From: Enterococcus avium ATCC 14025
GTDB taxonomy: Bacteria > Bacillota > Bacilli > Lactobacillales > Enterococcaceae
Assembly (NCBI RefSeq): GCF_000406965.1
Contig: NZ_KE136363.1
Span: 337,505-401,504 of the forward strand
Reading direction: 5' to 3'
DNA: 64,000 nucleotides
Part shown: positions 8,737-18,203 of the stretch, one piece after another
How the letters are laid out: each line of letters begins with the position of its first letter
Position numbering within the stretch: the stretch's first letter is position 1
Program-made: the position numbers and the translations under genes
The notes under the pieces: generated by a model
Told to the model about the DNA's origin: nothing
Database searches by the model: none
The model's input: only the letters and a program-made list of their open reading frames with translations

Positions 8737-9492
8737 TTAGCTTAAGTGAACGCCTTTGTCGACATAGATGACGTCTCCAATGATACCTGTCGCTAATGGA
8801 CTAAGTAAGAAAGCACATGAGTTTCCAACTTCTTCGATTGTTACAGCGACTTTATCAGGTGTACGTTCTTCGGATAAGCTCAATAATGATTGGTAGTCCT
8901 TCACGCCAGTTACAGCTAATGTTTTGATTGCTCCAGCAGAGATCGCATTAACACGAATATTTTTCGGCGCAAGTTCTGTTGCTAAGTAGCGAACTTCTGC
9001 TTCTAAAGCAGCTTTGGCAATGCCCATCATGTTGTAGTTAGGGATCGAACGCTCAGATCCCATGTAAGTCATTGTCACGATGCTTCCGCCATCAGTCATC
9101 AATGGAGCAGCATATTTAGAGACAGCTAATAACGAATAAGCACTGATGTCTTGAGCTAGTTGGAAGCCGTCGCGAGTGATCTCTGTTACATTGCCAGATA
9201 ATTCTTCTTTGTTGGCAAAAGCAATCGAATGGACCAAACCATCGATCGAACCAAATTTCTCTTTGATCAAAGAAAAAGCAGCCTCAATTTTTTCATCACT
9301 AGCAACATCAAGTTCAAACATATTTGCATCTTCGCCAACTAACTTGACTAAATTTTTCTTCATTCGATCGTTTTGATAAGTATAAATGATTTCCGCGCCT
9401 TGTTCAGCGATCGCTTTGGCACATCCCCAAGCAATACTTTTTTTATTGGCTACGCCTGTCACGATAATTTTTTTTCCCGTTAAAATAGACAT
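8737..9492 (-). CDS. fabI: Enoyl-ACP reductase (NADH)
   Basis: Reduces trans-2-enoyl-ACP in the last step of each fatty acid elongation cycle; it is the triclosan target family. A protein of 251 residues with the FabI dinucleotide-binding start GVANKKSIAWG and the catalytic Tyr-x6-Lys in YNMMGIAK. The start at 9492 is set by TTAGGAG about 10 nt upstream, giving MSILTGKK; the open frame extends 46 codons further without family similarity. It is divergent from the FabZ/FabN gene, with FabT-like operators between. Its natural terminator is now on the far side of the IS. Confidence 0.95.
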   Translation of the reverse strand: MSILTGKKIIVTGVANKKSIAWGCAKAIAEQGAEIIYTYQNDRMKKNLVKLVGEDANMFELDVASDEKIEAAFSLIKEKFGSIDGLVHSIAFANKEELSGNVTEITRDGFQLAQDISAYSLLAVSKYAAPLMTDGGSIVTMTYMGSERSIPNYNMMGIAKAALEAEVRYLATELAPKNIRVNAISAGAIKTLAVTGVKDYQSLLSLSEERTPDKVAVTIEEVGNSCAFLLSPLATGIIGDVIYVDKGVHLS

Positions 9493-9552
9493 TAAATGAC
9501 ACACTCCTAAATAATATAAAAAATAATATGCTCTCATTATGTTGGAAAAAGC

Positions 9553-9565
9553 TTTGATTGTCAAA
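9553..9565. promoter_or_regulatory. FabT-like operator, fabI-proximal
   Basis: TTTGATTGTCAAA is a near-perfect palindrome matching the FabT recognition core TTTGATTATCAAA described in streptococci and enterococci. It lies about 60 nt upstream of the fabI start codon. Confidence 0.65.
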
Positions 9566-9618
9566 CTATTTTTTTGATTATTCCAATACGTCTTGATTAA
9601 ACTGCAAGAATATGATAG

Positions 9619-9631
9619 TTTGATAATCAAA
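9619..9631. promoter_or_regulatory. FabT-like operator, fabZ-proximal
   Basis: TTTGATAATCAAA is a perfect palindrome 24 nt upstream of the fabZ-type start codon. Together with the copy at 9553 it suggests that FabT represses both divergent fatty-acid genes when acyl-ACP from exogenous fatty acid accumulates. Confidence 0.7.
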
Positions 9632-9654
9632 TAAAATATTCATAGAGGTGCAAA

Positions 9655-10104
9655 ATGAAAAAAATTATGAATGTCGAAGAAATCATGGCTGCGATTCCGA
9701 ATCGCTTTCCCATTTATTATTTAGATGCAGTCACAGAATTTGAAGATGAAAAGCATATCACAGCGATGAAAAATTTAACGATGAATGAAGATTTTTTCCA
9801 AGGATATTTCCCAGGTGAACCAATCATGCCCGGCACACTGATTGTTGAAGCGTTGGCACAAGCAGGATCATTATTAATTCTGAAATCAGCAGCATTCGAA
9901 GGGAAGACTGCGTATATCGGCGGCATCAATAAAGCACATTTTTTGGAATTCGTACGTCCAGGCGATACCTTATTCTTGAATTTTGATATTCAAAAGGTCA
10001 AAGGCCCGGTGGGAACTGCCAAAGCATGGGCGACAGTGGAGGATAAGACTGTAACAGAATGTGAATTTACCTTTATTGTTGGCGATAAGGAACAAAAAAA
10101 ATAA
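9655..10104 (+). CDS. 3-hydroxyacyl-ACP dehydratase, FabZ family (possibly FabN)
   Basis: A hot-dog fold dehydratase of 149 residues. The catalytic His occurs in FFQGYFPGEPIMPGTL and the Glu in LIVEALAQ, with IPNRFPIYYLD at the N terminus. Enterococcus faecalis has two such enzymes: FabZ and FabN, which also isomerises the double bond to start unsaturated chains. FabN is the copy encoded near fabI, so this gene may be FabN, but sequence alone does not decide. No FabO/FabF synthase gene accompanies it here. The ATG has AGAGGTG upstream. Confidence 0.85.
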   Translation: MKKIMNVEEIMAAIPNRFPIYYLDAVTEFEDEKHITAMKNLTMNEDFFQGYFPGEPIMPGTLIVEALAQAGSLLILKSAAFEGKTAYIGGINKAHFLEFVRPGDTLFLNFDIQKVKGPVGTAKAWATVEDKTVTECEFTFIVGDKEQKK

Positions 10105-10110
10105 TTTAAA

Positions 10111-10150
10111 AAAGAACCGAATTCTCCTTCGAGAAAATTCGGTTCTTTTT
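10111..10150. terminator. Bidirectional terminator
   Basis: AAAGAACCGAATT pairs with AATTCGGTTCTTT and is flanked by A and T runs. It serves the FabZ-type gene and the convergent cyclophilin gene. Confidence 0.9.
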
Positions 10151-10152
10151 GA

Positions 10153-10902
10153 CTACTTCTTAGGTTCTTGCAAAACCTTCACTTCAGTAACTTTGACTGG
10201 TTCTGTAGGTGTAGATTTCTCTCCGGAACCATTATCTTTCACTTCGCCGCTAGCGATCTTATCGACTACATCCATACCTTCAGTGACTTGTCCAAATACG
10301 GTATACTCGCCATCAAGTTGTGGCGCGCCACCTTTTTTATAGGCTTCAATGATTTTCTCAGGATAGTATTGAATCGCCAAACCATCGCTTTGATCTTCGT
10401 TATTAGTTACAATAAAAAACTGACTGCCATTGCTGCTGCGTGACTCTGCACGAGCCATTGAAAGGGCACCACGGATATTATAAAGTTGATTGGAATCTTC
10501 TGTTTTGAAGCCTTTTTTCCAAATACTTTCTCCGCCAGTGCCATCACCTTTTGGATCACCGCCTTGAATCATAAAGTCTTTGATCACGCGATGAAAAGGA
10601 GTGTCTTTGTAGTACCCATCCTTAGCGTGCTTCACAAAATTTTCTACTGCTTTTGGTGCTTGTTCTGGGAAAAGTTTAATTTTTACGTTTCCTTCAGTTG
10701 TAACAAGTTCAACTAAGTATTCATCATCAGTGACTTTGTCGTTGAGCTGAGGCAGATCCAATTTATTTAAATCTACACTGGATTCTGTTGTTTTTGTTGC
10801 ACTTTCTTTTGTATCTTTCGTAGCAGTATCGTTGCCACAAGCCGCAAATAGCCCAATTGACAAGGCTAAGCTTGCACCGATCATTATTTTTTTGAATTGC
10901 AT
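10153..10902 (-). CDS. Cyclophilin-type peptidyl-prolyl isomerase lipoprotein
   Basis: The N terminus is a lipoprotein signal peptide (KK..., hydrophobic stretch, lipobox LFAAC at about residues 17-21), so the protein is anchored on the outer face of the membrane. A Ser/Thr/Lys-rich linker follows, then a cyclophilin domain with FHRVIKDFMIQGGD and NGSQFFIV. It probably helps fold secreted proteins. I chose the start at 10902 because AAAAGGAG lies upstream and it places the signal peptide at the N terminus. The length is 249 residues and the gene is monocistronic. Confidence 0.9.
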   Translation of the reverse strand: MQFKKIMIGASLALSIGLFAACGNDTATKDTKESATKTTESSVDLNKLDLPQLNDKVTDDEYLVELVTTEGNVKIKLFPEQAPKAVENFVKHAKDGYYKDTPFHRVIKDFMIQGGDPKGDGTGGESIWKKGFKTEDSNQLYNIRGALSMARAESRSSNGSQFFIVTNNEDQSDGLAIQYYPEKIIEAYKKGGAPQLDGEYTVFGQVTEGMDVVDKIASGEVKDNGSGEKSTPTEPVKVTEVKVLQEPKK

Positions 10903-11011
10903 ATAATTCTCCTTTTCAAACTTATTATCATTCCTATGATAACAAACTTTTAACATAGTTCCTATGAAAAAAAGGTGACTTTTACTTCAAAAAATTCATA
11001 GAAACGAGCAT

Positions 11012-11040
11012 AAAAAAAGGAGATCGAAAATGATCTCCTT
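11012..11040 (-). terminator. gap terminator
   Basis: AAGGAGATC pairs with GATCTCCTT around a short loop, with an A run at 11012-11018 that becomes the T tract in the minus direction. Confidence 0.88.
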
Positions 11041-11057
11041 AAAAAACTATTTGAATT

Positions 11058-12068
11058 TTATAGGTTTGCAAATTTTTCTAGCAAACGAATCATTTGGCAG
11101 GTGAAGCCGTATTCGTTGTCATACCAAGCAACTGTCTTAACTAATTGATAGTCGCCGGCAGAAGTTACTTCTGTTTGAGTTGGGTCAAAGATTGATCCTT
11201 GTGTTGTTCCGATGACGTCACCAGATACGATTTCACGATCATCGTAGCCGAATGATGGGTTGTCAACTGTATGTTTCTTGATCGCTTCGTTCACTTGGTC
11301 AGCAGTAACTTTTGTTTTAAGAACTGAAACCAATTCTGTCAATGAACCGTCAACAACGGGAACACGTTGCGCATGTCCTTGTAATTTTCCGTTCAATTCT
11401 GGAATTACCAAACCAATTGCTTTAGCAGCACCAGTTGAATGTGGGATCGTATTATCAGCAGCTGAACGTGCAGCACGTAAGTTACCGCCCTTAACTGGTC
11501 CATCTAATAACATTTGAGTTGAAGTGTATGCATGAACGGTAGTCATTGTACCAACTTCGATACCGAATTCTTCATTTAAGAAGTAAGCCATAGGAGCTAG
11601 ACAGTTTGTTGTACAAGAACCAGCTGAAATGATTTTGTCATTTGAGTCCAAAGTGTCATCATTTACGTTGTATACAATTGTTTTCATTTGTCCAGCAGGA
11701 GCTGAGATAACCACACGTTTTACACCTGCGTCAATGTGTGCTTGTGCTTTTTCTTCTGAAGTATAGAAGCCAGTACATTCAAGCACGATATCTACGCCAT
11801 TTTCTTTTACCCATGGGATTTTACTTGCATCTGGTTCAGCATATACACGAGTTTTTTCGCCGTCAACAACGATTGAATCTTCTGTCGCAGTAACTGTGCC
11901 AGGATATGTGCCATGTGTTGAATCAAATTGTAATAATTGTGCCAACATTGTAGGACTTGTTAAGTCGTTGATTGCTACTACTTCAATATCGTCAGATACT
12001 TCTTTAATTCGACGGAAAGCTAAACGACCAATACGTCCAAATCCATTAATACCTACTTTTACTGTCAT
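11058..12068 (-). CDS. gap: Glyceraldehyde-3-phosphate dehydrogenase
   Basis: A glycolytic NAD-dependent enzyme of 336 residues. The NAD-binding start is [11 protein letters not shown], the catalytic Cys lies in [12 protein letters not shown], and the C-terminal WYDNEYGF is intact. The start at 12068 has AGGAGGAAC upstream on the minus strand; the open frame continues 21 codons further without family similarity. No pgk or tpiA gene is adjacent, so this copy is transcribed alone, divergently from obgE. Confidence 0.96.
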   Translation of the reverse strand: MTVKVGINGFGRIGRLAFRRIKEVSDDIEVVAINDLTSPTMLAQLLQFDSTHGTYPGTVTATEDSIVVDGEKTRVYAEPDASKIPWVKENGVDIVLECTGFYTSEEKAQAHIDAGVKRVVISAPAGQMKTIVYNVNDDTLDSNDKIISAGSCTTNCLAPMAYFLNEEFGIEVGTMTTVHAYTSTQMLLDGPVKGGNLRAARSAADNTIPHSTGAAKAIGLVIPELNGKLQGHAQRVPVVDGSLTELVSVLKTKVTADQVNEAIKKHTVDNPSFGYDDREIVSGDVIGTTQGSIFDPTQTEVTSAGDYQLVKTVAWYDNEYGFTCQMIRLLEKFANL

Positions 12069-12332
12069 AACCAAAAGTTCCTCCTTTTTTATATCAAGCA
12101 AAGCTTGACGCCTTACATTTTTATTGTGCAACGCATCAATTTTTTTGTCAAAAGATATTACCTGAGAAAATTTTTAACAGAAAACTACTAAAAAAATTGA
12201 AAGCACCAATTTTTTTTTAAGCTTCTATCAATAAGAATGGACTTTTTCAGTTAATCTAGCTACAATAAACGAGACTTTGTTTATGTGGAGATTCATTAGT
12301 CAATAGAATAAAGAGATAAGGAGGACACGAAA

Positions 12333-13646
12333 ATGTCCATGTTTTTAGATCAAGTAACGATCGATGTCAAAGCCGGTAAGGGCGGAGATGGGATGGTCGC
12401 CTTTCGTCGTGAAAAATATGTGCCAGATGGTGGGCCAGCTGGAGGTGACGGCGGACGTGGCGGCGATGTCATCTTAGTAGTGGATGAAGGATTGCGTACA
12501 CTGATGGACTTTCGTTACAATCGTCATTTTAGAGCTACTCCAGGCGAAAATGGCATGAGCAAAGGAATGCATGGTCGTGGGGCTGAAGATACTTACGTCA
12601 GCGTTCCCCCAGGCACAACTGTTCGTGATGCTGATACGGGAGCTTTAATTGGTGATTTAATCGAAAATGGCCAAGAACTGATTGTTGCTCATGGCGGACG
12701 CGGCGGCCGTGGCAACACACGTTTTGCTTCACCGAGAAATCCTGCGCCTGAGCTTGCTGAAAATGGTGAGCCCGGACAAGAACGCAACATTGAATTAGAA
12801 TTGAAGGTCCTAGCTGATGTTGGTTTAGTCGGTTTTCCATCAGTTGGAAAGTCAACGATCCTGTCAGTGATTTCGTCTGCACGTCCGAAAATTGGCGCGT
12901 ATCATTTCACTACGTTAGTACCTAATTTAGGTATGGTAACAACCAGTGATGGTCGCAGTTTTGCTGCTGCCGACTTACCCGGCTTGATCGAGGGTGCCTC
13001 GCAAGGCGTTGGCTTAGGAACTCAATTTCTGCGACACATTGAGCGCACACGGGTTATTTTGCACGTGATTGATATGAGCGGAATGGAAGGGCGCGAGCCA
13101 TACGAAGACTATCAAGCAATTAATAAAGAGTTAGGTTCACATAATTTGCGTTTGTTAGAGCGTCCACAAATTATCGTTGCTAATAAAATGGATATGCCAA
13201 ACGCTGAAGAAAACTTGAAGAAGTTTAAAGATGCTTTGAAGAAGGATAAGAAAGATGAATTTGCTGATGATATTCCTGTTTTTGCAATCTCAGCAATTAC
13301 AAAGCAGGGATTAGATAATTTGCTAAATGCGACGGCGGATCTATTAGAAGTGACACCAGAATTCTTGTTGTATGACGAAGAAGTAGAAGAGGATACTGTA
13401 AACTACGGCTTCCAATCGAATGAACCAGAATTTACCATTACACGTGAACCTGATGCAACTTGGGTACTTAGTGGAGAAAAATTGGAAAAACTCTTTAAGA
13501 TGACGAACTTTGATCATGATGAGACAGTAATGCGCTTTGCTCGTCAACTTCGATCAATGGGAGTCGACGAAGCTTTAAGAGCTCGCGGAGCCAAAGATGG
13601 TGATCTTGTTCGTATCGACAAATTTGAATTTGAATTTGTAGACTAA
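12333..13646 (+). CDS. obgE: Obg-family GTPase ObgE/CgtA
   Basis: A GTPase that associates with the 50S subunit during late assembly and links growth to (p)ppGpp. The order is an N-terminal glycine-rich Obg fold (about 1-158), a G domain with [18 protein letters not shown] and NKMD (about 159-335), and a C-terminal OCT domain. It is 437 residues, full length. The ATG has AAGGAGGA about 10 nt upstream. A terminator follows directly, so it is probably monocistronic. Confidence 0.96.
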   Translation: MSMFLDQVTIDVKAGKGGDGMVAFRREKYVPDGGPAGGDGGRGGDVILVVDEGLRTLMDFRYNRHFRATPGENGMSKGMHGRGAEDTYVSVPPGTTVRDADTGALIGDLIENGQELIVAHGGRGGRGNTRFASPRNPAPELAENGEPGQERNIELELKVLADVGLVGFPSVGKSTILSVISSARPKIGAYHFTTLVPNLGMVTTSDGRSFAAADLPGLIEGASQGVGLGTQFLRHIERTRVILHVIDMSGMEGREPYEDYQAINKELGSHNLRLLERPQIIVANKMDMPNAEENLKKFKDALKKDKKDEFADDIPVFAISAITKQGLDNLLNATADLLEVTPEFLLYDEEVEEDTVNYGFQSNEPEFTITREPDATWVLSGEKLEKLFKMTNFDHDETVMRFARQLRSMGVDEALRARGAKDGDLVRIDKFEFEFVD

Positions 13647-13674
13647 AAATAAAATCGTAATTAATTTTAAGTTG

Positions 13675-13703
13675 TACCGCAATTTATTTTGCGGTATTTT
13701 TTT
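13675..13703 (+). terminator. obgE terminator
   Basis: TACCGCAA pairs with TTGCGGTA, followed by a run of seven T. Confidence 0.88.
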
Positions 13704-14371
13704 GTATGATAAAAGCAAAAAGAAAGTGCTTTTAATTGTAAATAAGTATGACTTTTCTAGAAGAACAAAGAAAATCGATGTCAAAGATATTGCCATTTAT
13801 TAATTTATCTTTAAGAGAAATTATTGATTGAAGAATTTTGAATTGTTTAAAAAACAATGAGAGAACAATTCTATAGAAAATGCGTGTTATTTTTAATGTT
13901 AATAATCGATATTTTTTTGTGGTTTTAAAAACGAATTAATATTAAATATTCTTATCCAGCTAAATCAGTTATGAAATATTAGTTGAGAAATAAATGTGTA
14001 AAGTAAAATGATTAAATCTTATTTTTTCAGCATTAGGAACAATATGGGAGATATAAAAGAATTTATTTTGTTAATTAGAATCAATTTGAATGACAGCTGT
14101 TATTTGTTCTAAATTTTTATGAACGATCGAAAAAAGTGTTGTTTAAAAATGATAATTGAATTATTTTATCTAGGAAAAGTTTTTTTAACCCAAAATTTTT
14201 ATCAATAATTCTAATTGTGATTACTGAATTATAAGCTTTTGGGTAGCGCCGAAGCCTCAGCCGGTGTAAACTAACCTTGTAACAAGTAATAATTATATTG
14301 TTAATTAATAAAACTTTCCTAGCCAACTGTTCGGAAACTTATTTTTAATAATAAAAAAGGGGAATAATGTG
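13704..14371. other. AT-rich intergenic region without a recognisable gene
   Basis: About 670 nt of very AT-rich sequence. The minus-strand open frames of 60-73 codons lack ribosome binding sites and resemble no known protein. A short GC-richer island near 14240-14270 (GGGTAGCGCCGAAGCC) stands out but matches no motif I know. It probably contains the promoter of the regulator at 14372. Confidence 0.5.
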
Positions 14372-15106
14372 ATGCAAGTATTAATTTTAACGCACAATAT
14401 CTTAGTGGAGAGACCTTTAGTTGAAAAGCTACAACGCTTAAATATTGAAGTTTTAAGCTCAGCAAAATTATTAACCATGCTTCAAACAAAACAAGTACCA
14501 TTAGAAGTAATGAGCTTTTTTGATGTTCTAATCGTTAGCGAAACGATTTCCGATCAAGAATTAACAATTATTCTTGAGGAGGTCGGCGAGAAATTCACGA
14601 TCATTAGAGAGACTGATCGGATGCCTCAAAAAGAAGAAAAAGCAGATTGGGAGTCAAAAGGTGTCGATGAATGGTTACTTGAAGATGAAACACTTAGCGG
14701 GTTAAGAGAGAAGCTTGCTGAGAAAACATTGAAAGAATCTGTTTATTCAATTGGATTTGGTATGCGCGGAAAACAAGAGGAAGATGAACATGAAAAACGT
14801 CCGATTCCTTTATGGAATTTAACACGATCAGAACGTGAGATGTTAAGTACATTGATTTCGACTAAAGATGCACCGATCAGCCGAAATGATTTGGCAGTCA
14901 AAATCTGGGGTGACAGCGATTCAGCTAGTCACATGACACGTTTATCAACGATTATCAAACATTTAAGAAACAAGCTAAAAATTGACGGTGTTGAATATGA
15001 CGTGATTCGCACAAATTGGGGCGAAGGCTATCAGCTGTCTAAAGTCTTTTTTGATCACTATATTGTTGATGACCGAATTATGGAAGAAATAAAAACTGGA
15101 AATTAA
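14372..15106 (+). CDS. Orphan OmpR/PhoB-type regulator with atypical receiver-like domain
   Basis: Residues about 150-230 form a winged-helix DNA-binding domain of the OmpR class (TRSEREMLSTLI, RNDLAVKIWG, LSTIIKHLRNKL, VIRTNWGEGYQL). The N-terminal 110 residues have receiver-like alternation, but the expected phospho-accepting Asp position reads VLIVSET, so classic phosphorylation is unlikely. No histidine kinase is adjacent. Its targets are unknown. A GTG at 14369 immediately precedes the ATG at 14372; AAAGGGG at about 14356 favours the ATG. Confidence 0.75.
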   Translation: MQVLILTHNILVERPLVEKLQRLNIEVLSSAKLLTMLQTKQVPLEVMSFFDVLIVSETISDQELTIILEEVGEKFTIIRETDRMPQKEEKADWESKGVDEWLLEDETLSGLREKLAEKTLKESVYSIGFGMRGKQEEDEHEKRPIPLWNLTRSEREMLSTLISTKDAPISRNDLAVKIWGDSDSASHMTRLSTIIKHLRNKLKIDGVEYDVIRTNWGEGYQLSKVFFDHYIVDDRIMEEIKTGN

Positions 15107-15276
15107 TTTTTATTAAGGCTGTAGACAAATTCCTTTTTCAGGTATTTGACTATGGTCTTTTTTAATCGCTTTATCTAGTTTACATAACTAAATTATGATC
15201 ATTTAAACTCATTCTATTTTCCAAAAAATTCATTTCTTGCTACACTAGGATTAAAAGAATAAGGGAGCGAAAAATA

Positions 15277-15828
15277 ATGGAAAAACGTGTAATAATTATG
15301 AACTTCGATGTAGAATCAAAAGCTTATGAAGCCTTTTCAAAGGCAAAGCGTCTTCACATGAACAAATCTTTTAAGGGTGAGCAAATGGCGGTCGTCCATC
15401 ATTCGAACGACGGAGAGCACAAATTTGAGATTGAAGACTTTTTGGATTTTACTGGTAGCAATAAAAGTTCAACTGGTGGCTTAATCGGTATGATGGTCGG
15501 TATTCTTGGTGGTCCGGTGGGGATTTTATTAGGCTGGTTTACCGGTGGCATGATTGGTGCGACACAGGATGCTAAGGAAGTTCGAGATGCTACTGGAGTT
15601 TTTGAATTTTTAGTCGATAAGATCGGTGAAGGTGATACTGCACTACTTTTGATTGCTGAAGAAGAGGACAATCGTCCATTAAACCAGTTAATCATGATGG
15701 AATTAGGGGGCGAAATCACTCGTCTTGATTATGAAGAAGTAGAAAATGAAGTGAAAAAGGCACAAGAAATGGCTAAAAAATCAAATGAATCTGAAGAAGC
15801 AGAGAATGATAAAAATTCACAAGAGTAA
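15277..15828 (+). CDS. DUF1269-like membrane-associated protein
   Basis: A protein of 183 residues. Residues about 65-95 are Gly-rich and hydrophobic (GGLIGMMVGILGGPVGILLG), as in DUF1269 proteins, flanked by an N-terminal ferredoxin-like region and an acidic, Lys-rich C-terminal tail. The function of this family is not established. The start is ATG with AAGGGAGCG upstream. It stands alone before rnz. Confidence 0.65.
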   Translation: MEKRVIIMNFDVESKAYEAFSKAKRLHMNKSFKGEQMAVVHHSNDGEHKFEIEDFLDFTGSNKSSTGGLIGMMVGILGGPVGILLGWFTGGMIGATQDAKEVRDATGVFEFLVDKIGEGDTALLLIAEEEDNRPLNQLIMMELGGEITRLDYEEVENEVKKAQEMAKKSNESEEAENDKNSQE

Positions 15829-15919
15829 GCTAAAGCAGAGAAAGATTTCCTTTATTAGATTGCACTAAGTAGGACTTTCTTCTAAAATAAGATTAATTTG
15901 ATAGAAAGTCAGGGAAATT

Positions 15920-16843
15920 ATGGAATTAGAATTTTTAGGAACAGGTGCGGGAGTACCTGCGAAACATCGGAATGTCAGCGGTTTGGCTTTGAAATTGTTG
16001 GATGAACGTAATGCAATCTGGCTATTTGATTGCGGAGAAGGAACCCAAATGCAGATTTTACGAACAAATATTAAACCACGCAAAATTGAGAAAATATTTA
16101 TTTCTCATTTGCATGGTGATCATATCTTTGGTTTGCCTGGTTTATTAAGCAGTCGTTCCTTTCAAGGCGGTGAAGAACCCATTATAATTTATGGTCCAGC
16201 CGGACTAGAAAATTATGTGCGAACATCTTTGCAGGTTACGAAAACTCGTTTGGCTTATCCTTTACAGTTTGTTGAACTGAGTGAAGGTATCATTTTTAAG
16301 GACAAGCAATTTACGGTTGAATGTATGTTACTGGATCATGGGATTGACAGTTATGGCTTCCGTGTGAAGGAGGCAGATCATGAAGGCATGCTTCTTGTAG
16401 AAAAATTGGTTGCACTAGGTATTCCTGCTGGTCCAATATACGGAAAGTTGAAGCAAGGTCAAAAGGTAACTCTTTCAGACGGACGGGAAATCAACGGACA
16501 AGACTTTGTGGGAGAAAGCAAAAAGGGAAGGATCGTAACAATTTTTGGTGATACACGATTCACGAGTAAATCAAGTGAATTTGCTAAAGATAGCGATGTG
16601 ATCGTCCATGAAAGTACTTTTAATAAAAATGAAGCAAAACTTGCGCGAGCTTACTTTCATTCTACAACTCATCAAGCGGCAACTATTGCCAAAGAAGCGA
16701 AAGCAAAAAAACTGATGTTGACACATATTTCTGCAAGATACCTTGCCAAAGAAGCGAAGGAATTGGAAGAAGAGGCTCGCGATATCTTTCCAAATACACA
16801 AATTGCCAAGGATTTCGATATCATTGATATTCCATTTTCATAA
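15920..16843 (+). CDS. rnz: Ribonuclease Z
   Basis: A beta-lactamase-fold endonuclease that cuts tRNA precursors after the discriminator base to create 3' ends for CCA addition. The metal motif [15 protein letters not shown] is intact, and later metal ligands fall in [18 protein letters not shown] and the C-terminal LTHISARY. The length of 307 residues is normal. It is followed after 39 nt by an SDR gene, the rnz-yqjQ order known from Bacilli. Confidence 0.95.
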   Translation: MELEFLGTGAGVPAKHRNVSGLALKLLDERNAIWLFDCGEGTQMQILRTNIKPRKIEKIFISHLHGDHIFGLPGLLSSRSFQGGEEPIIIYGPAGLENYVRTSLQVTKTRLAYPLQFVELSEGIIFKDKQFTVECMLLDHGIDSYGFRVKEADHEGMLLVEKLVALGIPAGPIYGKLKQGQKVTLSDGREINGQDFVGESKKGRIVTIFGDTRFTSKSSEFAKDSDVIVHESTFNKNEAKLARAYFHSTTHQAATIAKEAKAKKLMLTHISARYLAKEAKELEEEARDIFPNTQIAKDFDIIDIPFS

Positions 16844-16882
16844 AAACACGCAATATATTTTACACAGAGAGAAGGAAACTAA

Positions 16883-17671
16883 ATGGATTTAACCGATAAA
16901 GTAGTTGTGGTAACTGGAGGTTCTGCTGGATTAGGTGAACAAGTTTGTTATGAAGCAGCTAAACGCGGAGCAATTGTTGTCACTTGTGCTCGCCGGATTA
17001 ATTTGATCGGACAGGTTAGAGAACGCTGCAGTGAATTGAGCGGCAAAGACGCCTATGCTTTTCAACTAGACATTGCTGATCCAGATAGCGTGGAGGCAGT
17101 GATCGAAAAAATCGCCGCTGAAGTTGGTGATGTGGATGTTTTGGTGAACAATGCAGGATTTGGTTTGTTTGACAATTTTGTCGATTTTGACCTAGATGTA
17201 GCAAAAAATATGTTTGAAGTCAACGTTTTAGGGATTATGTATTTTACACAAAAAATTGCTATTTCAATGGTTAATAATAAGTCTGGGCATATTTTTAACG
17301 TGGCATCTATGGCAGCGAAAATGGCAACGCCAAAATCAACAGTTTATTCGGCAACAAAATTCGCGGTACTGGGTTTTTCTAATGCTTTACGGCTAGAGCT
17401 TCGGCCTGCAAATGTTTATGTTACGACTATTAATCCGGGACCAATTGCTACAGAATTCTTCGACAAGGCTGACCCAAGCGGCAGTTACTTGGAAAACTTA
17501 GGGGGGATCGTTTTAGATCCGCATAAACTAGCCAAAACGATCGTAAATAAAATGGGGAAACCCACCCGCGAGATCAATCGCCCATTTATCATGGAAGGGG
17601 CTAGTATTTTTTACGGCTTATTCCCTCATATTGGAGATTTTTTAGCGGGCGGTCTGTTTAATAGGAAGTAG
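16883..17671 (+). CDS. Short-chain dehydrogenase/reductase, YqjQ-like
   Basis: An SDR oxidoreductase of 262 residues with TGGSAGLGEQ for cofactor binding, NNAG, and the catalytic Tyr-x3-Lys in YSATK. The substrate is unknown. The position behind rnz and the roughly 260-residue length match B. subtilis YqjQ. A hydrophobic C-terminal segment (SIFYGLFPHIGDFLAGG) might touch the membrane. The ATG follows GAAGGAAA, and the next gene starts 9 nt downstream. Confidence 0.85.
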   Translation: MDLTDKVVVVTGGSAGLGEQVCYEAAKRGAIVVTCARRINLIGQVRERCSELSGKDAYAFQLDIADPDSVEAVIEKIAAEVGDVDVLVNNAGFGLFDNFVDFDLDVAKNMFEVNVLGIMYFTQKIAISMVNNKSGHIFNVASMAAKMATPKSTVYSATKFAVLGFSNALRLELRPANVYVTTINPGPIATEFFDKADPSGSYLENLGGIVLDPHKLAKTIVNKMGKPTREINRPFIMEGASIFYGLFPHIGDFLAGGLFNRK

Positions 17672-17680
17672 GAAAGCAAA

Positions 17681-18109
17681 ATGAAAAAGCAATGGAAAGT
17701 TTTTTTAGGATTCATTTTAGTTTTAGTGATTGTGATCTTCGCACTTTCCAATAGCCAAGAAGTTCCAGTCAATTTCTTGATCAAAAAAATTTATCTTTCT
17801 CTAGTTTTAGTGATTATCGGCTCAGCCTTGATAGGGGCTTTGGTTGTTTTATTAACCTCAGGAGCTACTTTCTTTCAACAGCGAAAAGAAATCAAACAGT
17901 TGAAAGAGTCGATTCAAAGCTACGAAGCGAATAATGAACAAAAACTAGCGGAAGAAAAAGCGGCTTTTCAACGTGAGCAAGAAAATGAAATGGCAGTGCT
18001 GAAAGCTAACTACGAAAGTCTTTTAAAGGAAAAAGATGATGCGTTAGCTGCAATGCAAAGTTCGCAGTCCGAAAAGAAGGAAACTCATCCGATTGATTAT
18101 TACGATTAA
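17681..18109 (+). CDS. LapA-domain membrane protein
   Basis: A protein of 142 residues. Two transmembrane helices (about 6-24 and 38-62) match the LapA/DUF1049 pattern, with SNSQEVPVNF between them. A long charged coiled coil rich in Glu, Lys and Gln follows on the cytosolic side. The E. coli relative LapA acts in lipopolysaccharide regulation; the role in Gram-positives is unknown. It is probably cotranscribed with the upstream SDR and ends at a strong terminator. Confidence 0.75.
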   Translation: MKKQWKVFLGFILVLVIVIFALSNSQEVPVNFLIKKIYLSLVLVIIGSALIGALVVLLTSGATFFQQRKEIKQLKESIQSYEANNEQKLAEEKAAFQREQENEMAVLKANYESLLKEKDDALAAMQSSQSEKKETHPIDYYD

Positions 18110-18110
18110 G

Positions 18111-18155
18111 AGAAGAAGACCTTAGTTAGAAAAAAACTAAGGTCTTCTTCTCTTT
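18111..18155 (+). terminator. Rho-independent terminator
   Basis: A perfect 17-bp stem (AGAAGAAGACCTTAGTT pairing with its complement at 18135-18151) is followed by a T-rich stretch. Confidence 0.92.
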
Positions 18156-18203
18156 CTTGTCTGTTTCTTTTTTGCTATACTAATACGGTTGGGAAGTGAT
18201 AGA

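Noticed and set aside
8737-9630. Extended N terminus of FabI up to 9630
   Set aside because: The extra 46 codons cover the FabT-like sites and show no similarity to FabI; the start at 9492 has a good ribosome binding site.
12598-12882. Minus-strand frame inside obgE
   Set aside because: A shadow of the Gly-rich Obg coding sequence, without initiation signals.
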